Part shown: positions 33,707-42,891 of the stretch, piece after piece
How the letters are laid out: every line of letters begins with the position of its first letter
Numbering within the stretch: position 1 is the stretch's first letter
From: Clostridiales bacterium
GTDB taxonomy: Bacteria > Bacillota > Clostridia > Oscillospirales > Feifaniaceae
DNA length: 64,000 bases
Direction of reading: 5' to 3'
Assembly: GCA_012719075.1 (NCBI GenBank)
Contig: JAAYBB010000020.1
Coordinates: forward strand, 37,722 to 101,721
Notes under the pieces: model-generated
What the model saw: only the letters and a program-made list of their open reading frames with translations
Told to the model about the DNA's origin: nothing
Databases searched by the model: none
Made by a program: the position numbers and the translations under genes

Positions 33707-35776
33707 GTGAGGCAGCGCAGCTGGGTTTTGCAGCAGCAGGACGAGACGGTCGTACGCGCGCTGTGTACGCGGCTGGGCGTCGCCGAGGTGACGGCCCGCC
33801 TGCTGGTCAACCGCGGGCTGGACAACCCAGACCGCGCCACGCGCTTTTTGAGCAAGTCCATCGACGCGCTGCAGGACCCCTTTCTAATCCCCGACATGGC
33901 GGCGGCGGTGGAGCGCATCCGGCTGGCGCTTGCGCGCGGGGAGCGCATGACCATCTTTGGCGACTACGATGTGGACGGCGTCACGGCCACGGCCATCCTG
34001 CACCGGCACCTGAGCGGGCTGGGCGGGCGGGTGGACTACTACATCCCCAACCGCAACGAGGAGGGCTACGGCCTCTCGGCCGCGGCGGTCGAGCGCATTG
34101 CGGCGGGCGGGACCGGCCTGCTGATCACGGTGGACTCGGGCATCACGGCCATCGAGGAGGTGGCCCACGCCGCCCGTCTGGGCATGGACACCATCGTCAC
34201 CGACCACCACGAGTGCCAGGAGCGGCTTCCGTCTGCCGTCGCGGTGGTCAACCCCAAGCGGCCGGACTGCAGGCTGCCCTTTAAAGAGCTGGCCGGCGTG
34301 GGCGTGGTGTTCAAGCTGATCTGCGCGCTCGAGGGGCGCGGCCGACTGCAGGACTGCATTGACCGCTATGTCGAGCTGACGGCCTTCGGCACCATTGCCG
34401 ACGTCATGCCGCTGACCTGCGAAAACCGCATCTTGGTCGCGCTGGGCATCAACCGCATGGCGCAGACCCAAAACCCCGGCCTGCGCGCGCTGATGCGCTG
34501 CGCCGGCATCGAGAGTCGCCGCATCACGGCCGGCTCGGTCGGCTTCACGCTGGCGCCCCGGGTCAACGCCGTCGGGCGCATCGGCTGCGCCGACCAGGCC
34601 GTGGAGCTCTTTTTGACCGGGGATGCGTCAAAGGCCGAGCAGATCGCGCTGGCGCTCTGCCGGGCCAACAGCGCCCGCCAGGAGGAAGAGGACAAGATCC
34701 TGCGCCACGCGCTGCAGAGCCTCGAGGCCGACCCCGATTTCGGCCGGCACAAGATCATCGTGCTGGCCGAGGAGAACTGGCACCACGGCATCATCGGCAT
34801 CGTGGCCTCGCGGCTCTCCGACCTGTACCACCGGCCCTCGATCATGGTCTCCTTTGACGAGGGGGGCGTCGGCAAGGGCTCCGGGCGCAGCGTGGCCGGC
34901 TTCAACCTGCACGCGGCGCTCGAGCACTGCAGCGCGCACCTGGTGCGCTTTGGCGGCCACGCGCTGGCCGCCGGCCTGACCATTCAAAAGGAGCAGTTTC
35001 CGGCCTTCAAGGCCTGCCTGATCGCCTACGCCGACAAGCAGCTGTCGGACGAGGCCCTGCTGCCCAGGCTGCGCATCGACTGCGAGATCGATCCGGCCGA
35101 CATCACGCTTGAGACCGTGACCGACATCGCCTACCTCGAGCCCTACGGCATGGGCAACCCGGCGCCCCTCTTCCTCTGCCGCTCGCTCACGATTGTCGAC
35201 TGCTGCCCGCTGTCGGGGGATAAGCACCTGCGGCTGACGCTGCGCCGCGGGGAGATCGAGTTCACGGCCTTTCTGTTCGGGCGCAGCAGCGCCATGTTCC
35301 CCTTTGGCCCGGGCGAGCAGATCGACATCTGCTGCAACCTGGACGTCAACACCTTCCGCGGGGTCCACAGCGCCCAGGTCGTGGTCAAGGACCTGCGGGA
35401 GTGCACCGGACAGGCCGCCCGCCGCGCGCAGGATGCGGCGCTGTACGCGCAGCTGCGGGAGGGGTGCGCCACCGGCGAGCTGGCCGCGCGGGCCATGCCC
35501 AGCAAGAGCGACTTTGTGGCGGTGTACCGTCTCTTTTTAAAGGAGGGCTCCATGACGCTGCGGGAGGCCTGCCGGCGGCTGGCCGCCGGGGAGCGCGGCC
35601 CGATGGAGTACTGCCGGCTGCGGGTCTGCCTCGACGTGCTTGAGGAGATGGGCATCTTCAAAAACGACCTCACCGGCGAGCGGCTGGTGGTCAAGGCGCA
35701 GAAAATCCAGGGGAAAGTGGACCTGAACAATTCGCAAATCCTGCAAAATTTGCGTAAAATAGCAGTGGGAGAGTAA
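33707..35776 (+). CDS. recJ: Single-stranded-DNA-specific exonuclease RecJ
   Basis: 689 residues, GTG start behind AAAGGGGG. DHH phosphoesterase motifs: GDYDVDGVTA (near residue 84), VDSGITA, VTDHHE. DHHA1 domain with GIIGIVASRLSD and KGSGRSVAGFNLHAAL; then the OB-type domain and a C-terminal extension. RecJ degrades 5' single strands in recombination and repair. In many Firmicutes apt lies between recJ and rel; here rel follows directly. Confidence 0.95.
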   Translation: MRQRSWVLQQQDETVVRALCTRLGVAEVTARLLVNRGLDNPDRATRFLSKSIDALQDPFLIPDMAAAVERIRLALARGERMTIFGDYDVDGVTATAILHRHLSGLGGRVDYYIPNRNEEGYGLSAAAVERIAAGGTGLLITVDSGITAIEEVAHAARLGMDTIVTDHHECQERLPSAVAVVNPKRPDCRLPFKELAGVGVVFKLICALEGRGRLQDCIDRYVELTAFGTIADVMPLTCENRILVALGINRMAQTQNPGLRALMRCAGIESRRITAGSVGFTLAPRVNAVGRIGCADQAVELFLTGDASKAEQIALALCRANSARQEEEDKILRHALQSLEADPDFGRHKIIVLAEENWHHGIIGIVASRLSDLYHRPSIMVSFDEGGVGKGSGRSVAGFNLHAALEHCSAHLVRFGGHALAAGLTIQKEQFPAFKACLIAYADKQLSDEALLPRLRIDCEIDPADITLETVTDIAYLEPYGMGNPAPLFLCRSLTIVDCCPLSGDKHLRLTLRRGEIEFTAFLFGRSSAMFPFGPGEQIDICCNLDVNTFRGVHSAQVVVKDLRECTGQAARRAQDAALYAQLREGCATGELAARAMPSKSDFVAVYRLFLKEGSMTLREACRRLAAGERGPMEYCRLRVCLDVLEEMGIFKNDLTGERLVVKAQKIQGKVDLNNSQILQNLRKIAVGE

Positions 35777-35917
35777 CGCCCCCATCCGTCGCTGTGCTTG
35801 CGTTGGCGGACACACCGGCGGCGGGGGCTTCACACATAGACAAGGTTGCCGGTTTTGCCGGGCGGGTGCGCAGCGGCTGGTCGCGGCCGTGTCCGCCAAG
35901 AGAAGGGAGGTGGCTGT

Positions 35918-38251
35918 ATGACAGGTGGTTGCCGTCGATGGATGACCCTGCGCCATTTGGTTCACACGATGCCCGCGGAGGGGCTGGGCGGCGGTGCCGA
36001 GCCCGGGCTGCAGCTGGCCGTACAGGAGCTGCAGCCGGGGGGACCCGAGGAGGAGGCCGTCTCCATGCGCGACGACCCCGTTGGCAGGCGGCTGGCCGAG
36101 GCGCTGGACCAGGCCGAGTACGCCTACGACCGGGAGCTGCTCGAGCGGGTGTTCGGGCTGGCCCAAAAGGCGCACAAGGAGCAGCTGCGCCTCAACGGGG
36201 ACGCCTATATCAGCCACCCGGTCGAGGTGGCGCTGATCCTGCTGGAGCTGGGCATGGACAACGAGTGCATCGCGGCCGCGCTGCTGCACGACGTGGTCGA
36301 GGACACGCCGGTGACCACCAAGGAGCTGCGGACCGCCTTTGGGCCGGACGTCGCCACACTGGTGGAGGGCGTGACCAAGCTCGGCAAGATCCCCTACACC
36401 AGCAAGGAGGAGGAGCAGGTCGAGAACCTGCGCAAGATGTTCATGGCCACGGCCAAGGACATCCGCGTGCTGATCATCAAGCTGGCCGACCGGCTGCACA
36501 ACATGCGCACGCTGGAGGTCATGCCCGACTTCAAGCGCCGCGAGAAGTCGCGCGAGACCATGGAGGTCTACGCCCCGCTGGCCCACCGGCTGGGCATGCA
36601 GCGCATGAAGGTGGAGCTCGAGGACCTGGCGCTGCGCTACCTGGACCCCGTGGGCTACGGCGAGATCCAGCATGATTTCGCCGAAAACCGCAGCGAGCAC
36701 GAGCAGTTTTTGGGGGACATCATGGCGCGCATCCGTGCCCGCGTGGAGCCGGAATTTCCGGGCAGCCAGGTGAGCGGGCGCATCAAGCACACCTACAGCG
36801 TCTATCAGAAGATGTACAAGCAAAACAAGACGCTGCGCGAGATTTACGACCTCTACGCCGTGCGCATCATCGTGGACAGCATGGTGGACTGTTACAACGT
36901 CCTGGGCATCGTGCACGATTTGTTCAAGCCCATCCCGGGCAAGTTCAAGGACTATATCTCCACGCCCAAGCCCAACATGTACCAGTCGCTGCACACCACC
37001 GTGATGGGCACCACCGGCTTTCCGTTCGAGGTGCAGATCCGCACCTGGGAGATGCACCGCACCGCCGAGTTCGGCATTGCGGCCCACTGGAAGTACAAGC
37101 GCGGCCTCTCCAAAAAGGACGGCCTCGAGGGCAAGCTGGAGTGGGTGCGCCACATGCTGGAGATCCAGCAGACCTCCTCAGACCCCGAGGAGTTCATGCG
37201 CACCTTTAAAATCGACTTCTTTGACGACGAGGTCTTTGTCTTCACGCCGCGCGGCGACCTGATCAACCTGCCGCTGGGCGCCACCGCCATCGACTTTGCC
37301 TACGCCATCCACAGCGAGGTGGGGCACAACCTGATCGGCGCCAAGGCCAACGGCAAGATGGTCACGCTGGACTACCAGGTGCAAAACGGCGACATCATCG
37401 AGGTCTTTACGGTCAAGGAGGGCAACAAGGGCCCCAGCCGCGACTGGCTGGGCATCGTGGTCACGAGCGGGGCCAAGGGCAAGATCCGCCAGTGGTTCAA
37501 GCGCGAAAAGCGGGAGGAAAACATCCAGCGCGGCCGCGAGGAGATCCGGCACGGGCTGCGGCAAAACCTGATCAACCTGCTGCCGGCCGAGCTCGACGAG
37601 CTGCTGGGCACCATCGCCAAGCGCGTGGGCATCACCGGCGTGGAGGAGCTCTACGCCGCCATCGGCTACGGCGGCATCTCGGCCAACCGCGTGATGGGCA
37701 AGGTCAAGGAGGGCTACGCCAAGCTGCACAAGCCCTCCGACCAGGAGGTGCTGGAGTCCATCGCGGAGCAGCCAAAGCCCCGCAAGCGCTCCGACTCGGG
37801 CATCATCGTCGAGGGGATCGAGGGCTGCCTGGTCAAGTTTGCGCGCTGCTGCAACCCGCTGCCCGGCGACGACGTCGTGGGCTATGTGACCAAGGGCTAC
37901 GGCGTGTCGGTGCACCGGCGGGACTGCAAGAACTTCCACAGCGCCATCGAGCGCGAGGGGGAGGAGCTGGGGCGCTGGATCGCCGTGCGCTGGGACGACG
38001 CGGTGCGCACCGGGCACACCACCGACCTCGACATCTACGCCACCAATCGCGGCGGGCTGCTGGTCGACCTGACCCAGGCGCTGTCCAACCTCAAGGTGTC
38101 CATCCACGGCATTTCGGCCCAGAACACAGCAAGGGACGCGTACGGCGTCATCCACCTGACCGTCGAGGTGCTGGACGTCGAGCACCTGAACAACGTCATG
38201 GCCAAGCTGCAGAACATCAAGGGGGTCTCCGAGGTCAAGCGGGCCAGGTAG
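35918..38251 (+). CDS. relA: Bifunctional (p)ppGpp synthetase/hydrolase Rel
   Basis: 777 residues. HD hydrolase domain (YISHPVEVALILLELGM...AAALLHDVVEDT), synthetase domain (GRIKHTYSVYQKM; YDLYAVRIIVD; KFKDYISTPKPNMYQSLHTT), TGS domain (DEVFVFTPRGDLINLPLGAT), zinc-finger region (CCNPLPGDDVVGY) and C-terminal ACT domain. The HD motif is intact, so hydrolysis and synthesis are both expected. ATG 35918 has GGGAGGTG 5 bases upstream; it gives a longer N-terminus (about 50 residues) than usual, and ATG 36065 is an alternative. Confidence 0.95.
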   Translation: MTGGCRRWMTLRHLVHTMPAEGLGGGAEPGLQLAVQELQPGGPEEEAVSMRDDPVGRRLAEALDQAEYAYDRELLERVFGLAQKAHKEQLRLNGDAYISHPVEVALILLELGMDNECIAAALLHDVVEDTPVTTKELRTAFGPDVATLVEGVTKLGKIPYTSKEEEQVENLRKMFMATAKDIRVLIIKLADRLHNMRTLEVMPDFKRREKSRETMEVYAPLAHRLGMQRMKVELEDLALRYLDPVGYGEIQHDFAENRSEHEQFLGDIMARIRARVEPEFPGSQVSGRIKHTYSVYQKMYKQNKTLREIYDLYAVRIIVDSMVDCYNVLGIVHDLFKPIPGKFKDYISTPKPNMYQSLHTTVMGTTGFPFEVQIRTWEMHRTAEFGIAAHWKYKRGLSKKDGLEGKLEWVRHMLEIQQTSSDPEEFMRTFKIDFFDDEVFVFTPRGDLINLPLGATAIDFAYAIHSEVGHNLIGAKANGKMVTLDYQVQNGDIIEVFTVKEGNKGPSRDWLGIVVTSGAKGKIRQWFKREKREENIQRGREEIRHGLRQNLINLLPAELDELLGTIAKRVGITGVEELYAAIGYGGISANRVMGKVKEGYAKLHKPSDQEVLESIAEQPKPRKRSDSGIIVEGIEGCLVKFARCCNPLPGDDVVGYVTKGYGVSVHRRDCKNFHSAIEREGEELGRWIAVRWDDAVRTGHTTDLDIYATNRGGLLVDLTQALSNLKVSIHGISAQNTARDAYGVIHLTVEVLDVEHLNNVMAKLQNIKGVSEVKRAR

Positions 38252-38347
38252 AGGCCCCCGAAAAGCGCGGGCGGACAAAATAAACAGGCGTCCACAGGGG
38301 CGGGCCGGCGCCCCGGTGGACAGCACGGCAAAGGGGGCGGCTTTTTC

Positions 38348-38800
38348 GTGAAGGCTGTGGTACAGCGCGTCAGCAGCGCCAGCGTGTCGGTGGAGGGCGT
38401 CTGCATCGGATCGATCGGCAGGGGATTTATGGTGTTGCTGGGCATCTGGCAGGACGACACCGAGGAAAACTGCAGGTGGGTGGCCGACAAGATCGCCTCC
38501 CTGCGGGTGTTCGGCGATGAACAGGACAAGCTCAACCTCGCGCTGGCCGACGTGGGCGGTGCCGTGCTGGTGGTGCCCAACTTCACGCTGGCCGGAGACT
38601 GCCGCAAGGGGGCGCGGCCCTCCTTCATCAAGGCCGAGCGCCCCGAGCGGGCCATCCCGCTGTTTGAGTCCTTCAAGCGGCACCTGCGCGAGAAGGGGCT
38701 GCAGGTCGAGAGCGGCGCCTTCGGCGCCTATATGGAGGTGGCGCTGGTCAACGACGGGCCCATCACGCTGATTGTGGAAAAGGGCGACAACGCATTTTAA
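38348..38800 (+). CDS. dtd: D-aminoacyl-tRNA deacylase Dtd
   Basis: 150 residues, GTG start. KAVVQRVSSASVSVEG is the family N-terminus; ESGAFGAYMEVALVNDGPIT carries the NxGPxT motif. The other signature, normally SQFTL, reads PNFTL here, so two of the residues that line the catalytic pocket differ. The enzyme removes D-amino acids mischarged on tRNA. rel-dtd order is common in Firmicutes. Confidence 0.92.
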   Translation: MKAVVQRVSSASVSVEGVCIGSIGRGFMVLLGIWQDDTEENCRWVADKIASLRVFGDEQDKLNLALADVGGAVLVVPNFTLAGDCRKGARPSFIKAERPERAIPLFESFKRHLREKGLQVESGAFGAYMEVALVNDGPITLIVEKGDNAF

Positions 38801-38826
38801 CCCCCGAAGAGAGGAGCGTGAGGCCG

Positions 38827-39507
38827 ATGGATGAGGTCGGCAGCCACGGGCTCCGGGCGCCGGCGCCCGGCATGCGCATACACCACATCGAGAGCTCGAT
38901 GATGGCGGTCAACACCTACATCGTGCTCGAGGAGGCGGCGCGGGTCTGCGCCGTGATCGACCCGGGGTTCCACAACCCCGACCTGTTCACCTTTCTGGAC
39001 GGCTGCGGCTGCGCGGTGCGGTACATCGTCGCCACCCACGGCCACGGCGACCACACGGCCCTGATCCCGGCGCTCAAGGAGCGGTACGGCGGCGAGGTCT
39101 GCATCCACGAGGCCGACGCCGGCGCGCTGCGCGGCGCCAAGGGCAACCGCCTGCTGGGCTTCTTCGGCATGGCGGCCAAGCCCATGGAGCCCGACCGGCT
39201 GCTGCAGGGCGGCGAATGCCTGCCGCTGGGCGACCTGCAGCTGGAGATCCTGCACACGCCCGGGCACTCGCCGGGCGGCATCTGCATCAAGCTTCCCCCC
39301 TACCTGATCTCGGGGGACACGTTGTTTTTCAACACGGTCGGCCGCACCGACTTTTCGGGCGGCTCGGCGGCGCTGCTGCGCCACTCCATCTCGGTATTGC
39401 TCGGCGCCATCCCGGAGGACCTGCAGGTGCTGCCGGGGCACGGGGTGTTCACCACGCTGGCCCATGAAAAGGCCAACAATCCATGGTTTACACGCGATGA
39501 AAATTGA
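38827..39507 (+). CDS. MBL-fold metallohydrolase (glyoxalase II-like)
   Basis: 226 residues. Zinc-binding motif THGHGDHTA near residue 73, then TPGHSPGG, SGDTLFF and LPGHG, the complete set for a two-metal beta-lactamase-fold hydrolase. Members at this rel-dtd-hemZ locus are hydroxyacylglutathione hydrolase-like with unproven substrate. GAGGAG lies 10 bases before the ATG; GTG 38818 is too close to it. Confidence 0.9.
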   Translation: MDEVGSHGLRAPAPGMRIHHIESSMMAVNTYIVLEEAARVCAVIDPGFHNPDLFTFLDGCGCAVRYIVATHGHGDHTALIPALKERYGGEVCIHEADAGALRGAKGNRLLGFFGMAAKPMEPDRLLQGGECLPLGDLQLEILHTPGHSPGGICIKLPPYLISGDTLFFNTVGRTDFSGGSAALLRHSISVLLGAIPEDLQVLPGHGVFTTLAHEKANNPWFTRDEN

Positions 39508-40936
39508 GCTTTGCGGACACGACAAGCGCTACCTGGTCGAGACGCTGGCACTGCTCTTCTTCCCGGCCGCCGGCTTTTCGAGGGAGGTCGAGGACGGGCT
39601 GTCCGCCCGCTCGACCTATGAGGACGGGGTGGCCTGCGCCACGGTGGAGGCGCAGGGTGTCGCCTGCTCGGCCACCGAGCGCAGCCTGCCCGGCGAGGAG
39701 GCGTCGGGCGCCATCGCCCGCAGCTTTTACCGGGCGGGTCAGGCGCTGACCGGCATCACGCCGCCCTGGGGTACGCTGACCGGCATCCGCCCGGCCAAGA
39801 AGGTGGCGCAGCTGCTGCACCGCGGGCTGACGCCCGGGCAGGCGGCCGAGCGCCTGCTGCAGGAGTGCTACACCCAACCGGAAAAGACCGCCCTCTGCGT
39901 CGAGGTGCTGGCGGGGGAGCGGGCGGCGCTCGACCGACTGAATCCGGCACAGGTCAGCCTGTACATCTCCATCCCCTTCTGCCCCACCCGCTGCTCTTAC
40001 TGCTCCTTCGTGTCCTACACGGTGGAGCGGGAGGGCGCCTTCATCCCGGCCTACCTCGAGGCGCTCGAACAGGAGCTGCGGCAGACGCTCTCGCAGCTCT
40101 CGGCGCTGGGCATCGGCGTGCAGACCGCCTACATGGGCGGCGGCACCCCGACGACGCTGACGGCCGCACAGCTGCGCAGCCTGTTTGGCACGCTGGCCGG
40201 ACAGCTTCACGTCCCCTCGCTGCTGGAGTTCACGGTGGAGGCCGGCCGGCCCGACACCATCGACGCGGACAAGCTGCAGGCCATCCGCGAGGCCGGCGCA
40301 AACCGTATCAGCGTCAACACCCAGACCACCGACGACGCCACGCTGGCGCGGGTGGGCAGGGCCCACACGGCCGAGCAGTTCTTTGCGGCCTACGCCCTGG
40401 CGCGCAGCGCCGGCATCGGGCAGATCAACGTGGACCTGATCGCCGGCCTGCCCGAGGAGCCGGTGGAGGTCTTTGCGCGCTCGATGCGCGAGGTGGCCGC
40501 GCTGCAGCCCGAAAACCTGACCGTGCACGCGCTCTCGCTCAAGCGGGCGGCGCGCCTGCAGTACGCCGACATGGACCGCAGCCGGAAGGGCTCGGGCGAC
40601 ATCGTCGAGATGCTGCAGACGGCCGGCCGGCAGGCCGCACAGGGCGGCTGGCGGCCCTACTACCTCTACCGGCAGCGCAACACGCTCGGCAACCTCGAAA
40701 ACGTGGGCTATGCAAAGCCGGGCACCGAGTGCCTGTACAACACCTACATCATGGGCGAGTATCAGAGCATCGTCGCGGTCGGCGCCGGCGGCGTCTCCAA
40801 GGTGGTGGGCCTGCCGGGCGGCAAGATCGAGCGGGTGTTCCACAACAAGCACGTGCGCGACTACATCAAGGACGACGAAAAAAGGCAGCGAAACATAAAA
40901 ACCCTGTTTTCGCTGCTCAAAAACCGGTATACTTAA
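39497..40936 (+). CDS. hemZ: Oxygen-independent coproporphyrinogen oxidase-like HemZ
   Basis: 479 residues. The start MKIELCGHDKRYLVETL is typical of HemZ. Radical-SAM iron-sulfur motif SIPFCPTRCSYCSFVS near residue 160, then MGGGTPT, FTVEAGRPDT, and the HemN-like region (QINVDLIAGLPEE). It overlaps the end of the MBL gene, supporting coupled translation. Activity in heme synthesis has been shown only for some relatives; no other heme genes are seen here. Confidence 0.9.
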   Translation: MKIELCGHDKRYLVETLALLFFPAAGFSREVEDGLSARSTYEDGVACATVEAQGVACSATERSLPGEEASGAIARSFYRAGQALTGITPPWGTLTGIRPAKKVAQLLHRGLTPGQAAERLLQECYTQPEKTALCVEVLAGERAALDRLNPAQVSLYISIPFCPTRCSYCSFVSYTVEREGAFIPAYLEALEQELRQTLSQLSALGIGVQTAYMGGGTPTTLTAAQLRSLFGTLAGQLHVPSLLEFTVEAGRPDTIDADKLQAIREAGANRISVNTQTTDDATLARVGRAHTAEQFFAAYALARSAGIGQINVDLIAGLPEEPVEVFARSMREVAALQPENLTVHALSLKRAARLQYADMDRSRKGSGDIVEMLQTAGRQAAQGGWRPYYLYRQRNTLGNLENVGYAKPGTECLYNTYIMGEYQSIVAVGAGGVSKVVGLPGGKIERVFHNKHVRDYIKDDEKRQRNIKTLFSLLKNRYT

Positions 40937-41027
40937 TGGATGGAGCAAAAATTTCACACGGCCGGGCGGCCGTTAAAAAACCCGGACATCCGGGGCAAAA
41001 CTGCAAAAGGGAAAGGATGGATCGAGC

Positions 41028-41615
41028 ATGGCATTGAATAAAGACAACATCTTGAACGCCCTGCGGAAGGTGGGGGATCAGGCGGCACAGGCGGTGGGCG
41101 ACCTCAAGGAGAACGCCAAGCTGAACTTTGAGATCTCCAGCCGCGAGGGCGAGCTGGCCGACCTCTACCGCGAGCTGGGGCGGACGACCTACGAGGCCAA
41201 GAAGAACAACCTGGCTGACAGCACGTCGGAGGCCCTCATCGCCGTGATCGACGCCAAGGTCGAGGAGCTCGAGGAGATCAAGGCCCGCAAGGTCGAGCTG
41301 GGCGCGCCCGACAGCTGCCAAAACTGCGGCCGCGACCTCGACGCCAACGTCGCCTACTGCGCCCACTGCGGCGCCAAGGTCGAGCGGCCGCTCGACAGCG
41401 TCAAGCAGGGGGTCTCCGAGGCGGCCAAGGGGGCCAAGGACTGGGCGGTCGACAAGGCCAAGGAGGTCAAGGACTGGGCCGTCGACGTGGCCAAGGAGGC
41501 CAAAGAGGAGGCCGAGGAGGTCAAGGAGGAGATCAAAGAGACCGGCGAGGAGATCAAAGAGGCGGTCGAAGAGGGCGTCGAGGAGATCCGCGACAAGCTC
41601 AGCGACCAGGACTAG
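41028..41615 (+). CDS. Zinc-ribbon protein with charged helical tail
   Basis: 195 residues. N-terminal helical region (residues 1-85), zinc-ribbon CQNCGRD...YCAHCGAKV (about 91-115), and a C-terminal repeat of Lys/Glu/Ala-rich amphipathic helices (KEVKDWAVDVAKEAKEEAEE), resembling LEA or apolipoprotein-type repeats. Function unknown; such proteins are frequent single genes in clostridia. Confidence 0.75.
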   Translation: MALNKDNILNALRKVGDQAAQAVGDLKENAKLNFEISSREGELADLYRELGRTTYEAKKNNLADSTSEALIAVIDAKVEELEEIKARKVELGAPDSCQNCGRDLDANVAYCAHCGAKVERPLDSVKQGVSEAAKGAKDWAVDKAKEVKDWAVDVAKEAKEEAEEVKEEIKETGEEIKEAVEEGVEEIRDKLSDQD

Positions 41616-41669
41616 CACAGGCCGGTACCCATCCTCCGGAGGAAAGACGAACAGGTAGTCCAGGCAGTC

Positions 41670-41697
41670 AAAAAAGCGCCCGCAGGGCGCTTTTTTT
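41670..41697 (+). terminator. Terminator after the zinc-ribbon gene
   Basis: AAAAAGCGCCC (41671-41681) pairs with GGGCGCTTTTT (41685-41695), with T7. Confidence 0.9.
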
Positions 41698-42198
41698 GAT
41701 GTCATATGGGGCCGCTCGCCAAAAGAGGTGGGGGCCGTGCCTGCCCAGCCAACGGGCACACAGGCCAAAGCGCCCGTTGGTCACCGTCATCGAAGAGCAG
41801 TGCCGGCGGCAGCCGTAGGGGTGCTTTCCCATTTGCCACTCAAGCAGCGCCTGCTTCTTTGGTTCGGGAGAGGGGGGGACCCCGCCGGGCGCGCTTTGGG
41901 CGTCGCCAGGGCCGCCTGCAAAGGCGCCAGGGCGTGGCATCTCGGGCCTGCCCATCGGCTTTCCCTAGGTGTTGCACAGGGCCACGGCTTAAAGCACCTT
42001 TTGGGCATCCGCCGGGAGGACCGATCGATGTTGGGGAGCTGCTCCCGCCCGCGCCTTTGTTCCCCGCCCCTTTGGGACGCCTAACGCGCAGGTCCGCTTA
42101 GGCGTAGGAACGTCGGCACATGTCCGCCGTTCCTGCGGAGTTGATGTCGGGGCTGTTTTTGCTCCCCCCCTGCATGGGACCGCCTTTTTTGACAGGCT
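41698..42198. other. 500-base non-coding region with hairpins
   Basis: No open frame here has a ribosome site or family features. Hairpins include GCCTAA...TTAGGC (about 42079-42104) and AGGAACG...CGTTCCT (about 42106-42136). No known RNA family (RNase P, tmRNA, SRP, T-box) could be recognised. Confidence 0.45.
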
Positions 42199-42228
42199 GA
42201 CAAAGGCGCGCTGCAGCGCGCCTTTGTC
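42199..42228. terminator. Perfect 30-base palindrome, probable terminator
   Basis: GACAAAGGCGCGC at 42199-42211 and its exact complement GCGCGCCTTTGTC at 42216-42228 around TGCA. It lies 40 bases after the stop of the VOC gene and most likely ends that transcript. Confidence 0.6.
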
Positions 42229-42268
42229 AATTGGTGTTCACTTGTTTTTTTATTGTCGTCAAAGCAGA

Positions 42269-42712
42269 TTACGTGTTTTTATCAAGAATCAGCATATTGT
42301 TCTCATCGAACTGCCACAAAGAAGAATAGGCAACTTCCCAATAATAGCCATCCAAATCCTTGAAATAGCCACTATACCCGCCCCAAAACGCGGTTTCGGG
42401 TTTCTTTGCAAGCGTACCGCCACAGGTAAGAACGGTATCCATAAACATGTCTACTTCGTGTTCGGATTTCATATTGATGGCAAGAGTGATACCGCTAAAG
42501 CCACCTGCGTTGACGGGCGGGGGATTGTCCGCGTTAATGTCCTTTGCCAATCCGTCAATCGGATACAATTCCAGCTTTGTTCCCTGGGTATCAAAAAACA
42601 CAATCGGCGGGTTGCTTTCTTTTTCGTATGTTTGAAAGCCAATGTTTTTGTAAAAACGCAAGGATTTTTCCATGTCTCTTACGCCAAGGCAAATCAAATT
42701 AATTCTGTTCAT
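42269..42712 (-). CDS. VOC (glyoxalase/bleomycin resistance) family protein
   Basis: 147 residues: MNRINLICLGVRDMEKSLRF...GFQTY, TKLELYPIDGLA, and FKDLDGYYWEVAY, the paired beta-alpha-beta modules of the VOC superfamily. Substrate unknown. The gene is markedly AT-rich for this window: bases 42601-42660 contain 23 G or C by hand count, against well over 60 percent in neighbours. This points to recent acquisition. GGGGA lies before the ATG. Confidence 0.85.
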   Translation of the reverse strand: MNRINLICLGVRDMEKSLRFYKNIGFQTYEKESNPPIVFFDTQGTKLELYPIDGLAKDINADNPPPVNAGGFSGITLAINMKSEHEVDMFMDTVLTCGGTLAKKPETAFWGGYSGYFKDLDGYYWEVAYSSLWQFDENNMLILDKNT

Positions 42713-42782
42713 GCCGCCATCCCCTTTGCATATCTACCACTATTTAGTGACAATCATATGGCAAGTTTCAAAGAAACGCAAT

Positions 42783-42818
42783 AAAAATCCGCTTTGCATA
42801 GCTAAAGCGGATCATTTT
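42783..42818 (-). terminator. Terminator of mtaB
   Basis: ATCCGCTTT (42787-42795) pairs with AAAGCGGAT (42804-42812); read on the minus strand it is followed by T5. Confidence 0.7.
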
Positions 42819-42891
42819 GGATTGTGATTTTATAGTTTGGCTTATTTAATTGCAAAGGTCTCAGCCGCCCGGCCCCGCCCAAAATCCCCCC

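Noticed and set aside
41668..41955. Minus-strand frame of 95 codons downstream of the zinc-ribbon gene
   Set aside because: It starts in the non-coding gap, runs through the terminator hairpin and has no ribosome site or family features.
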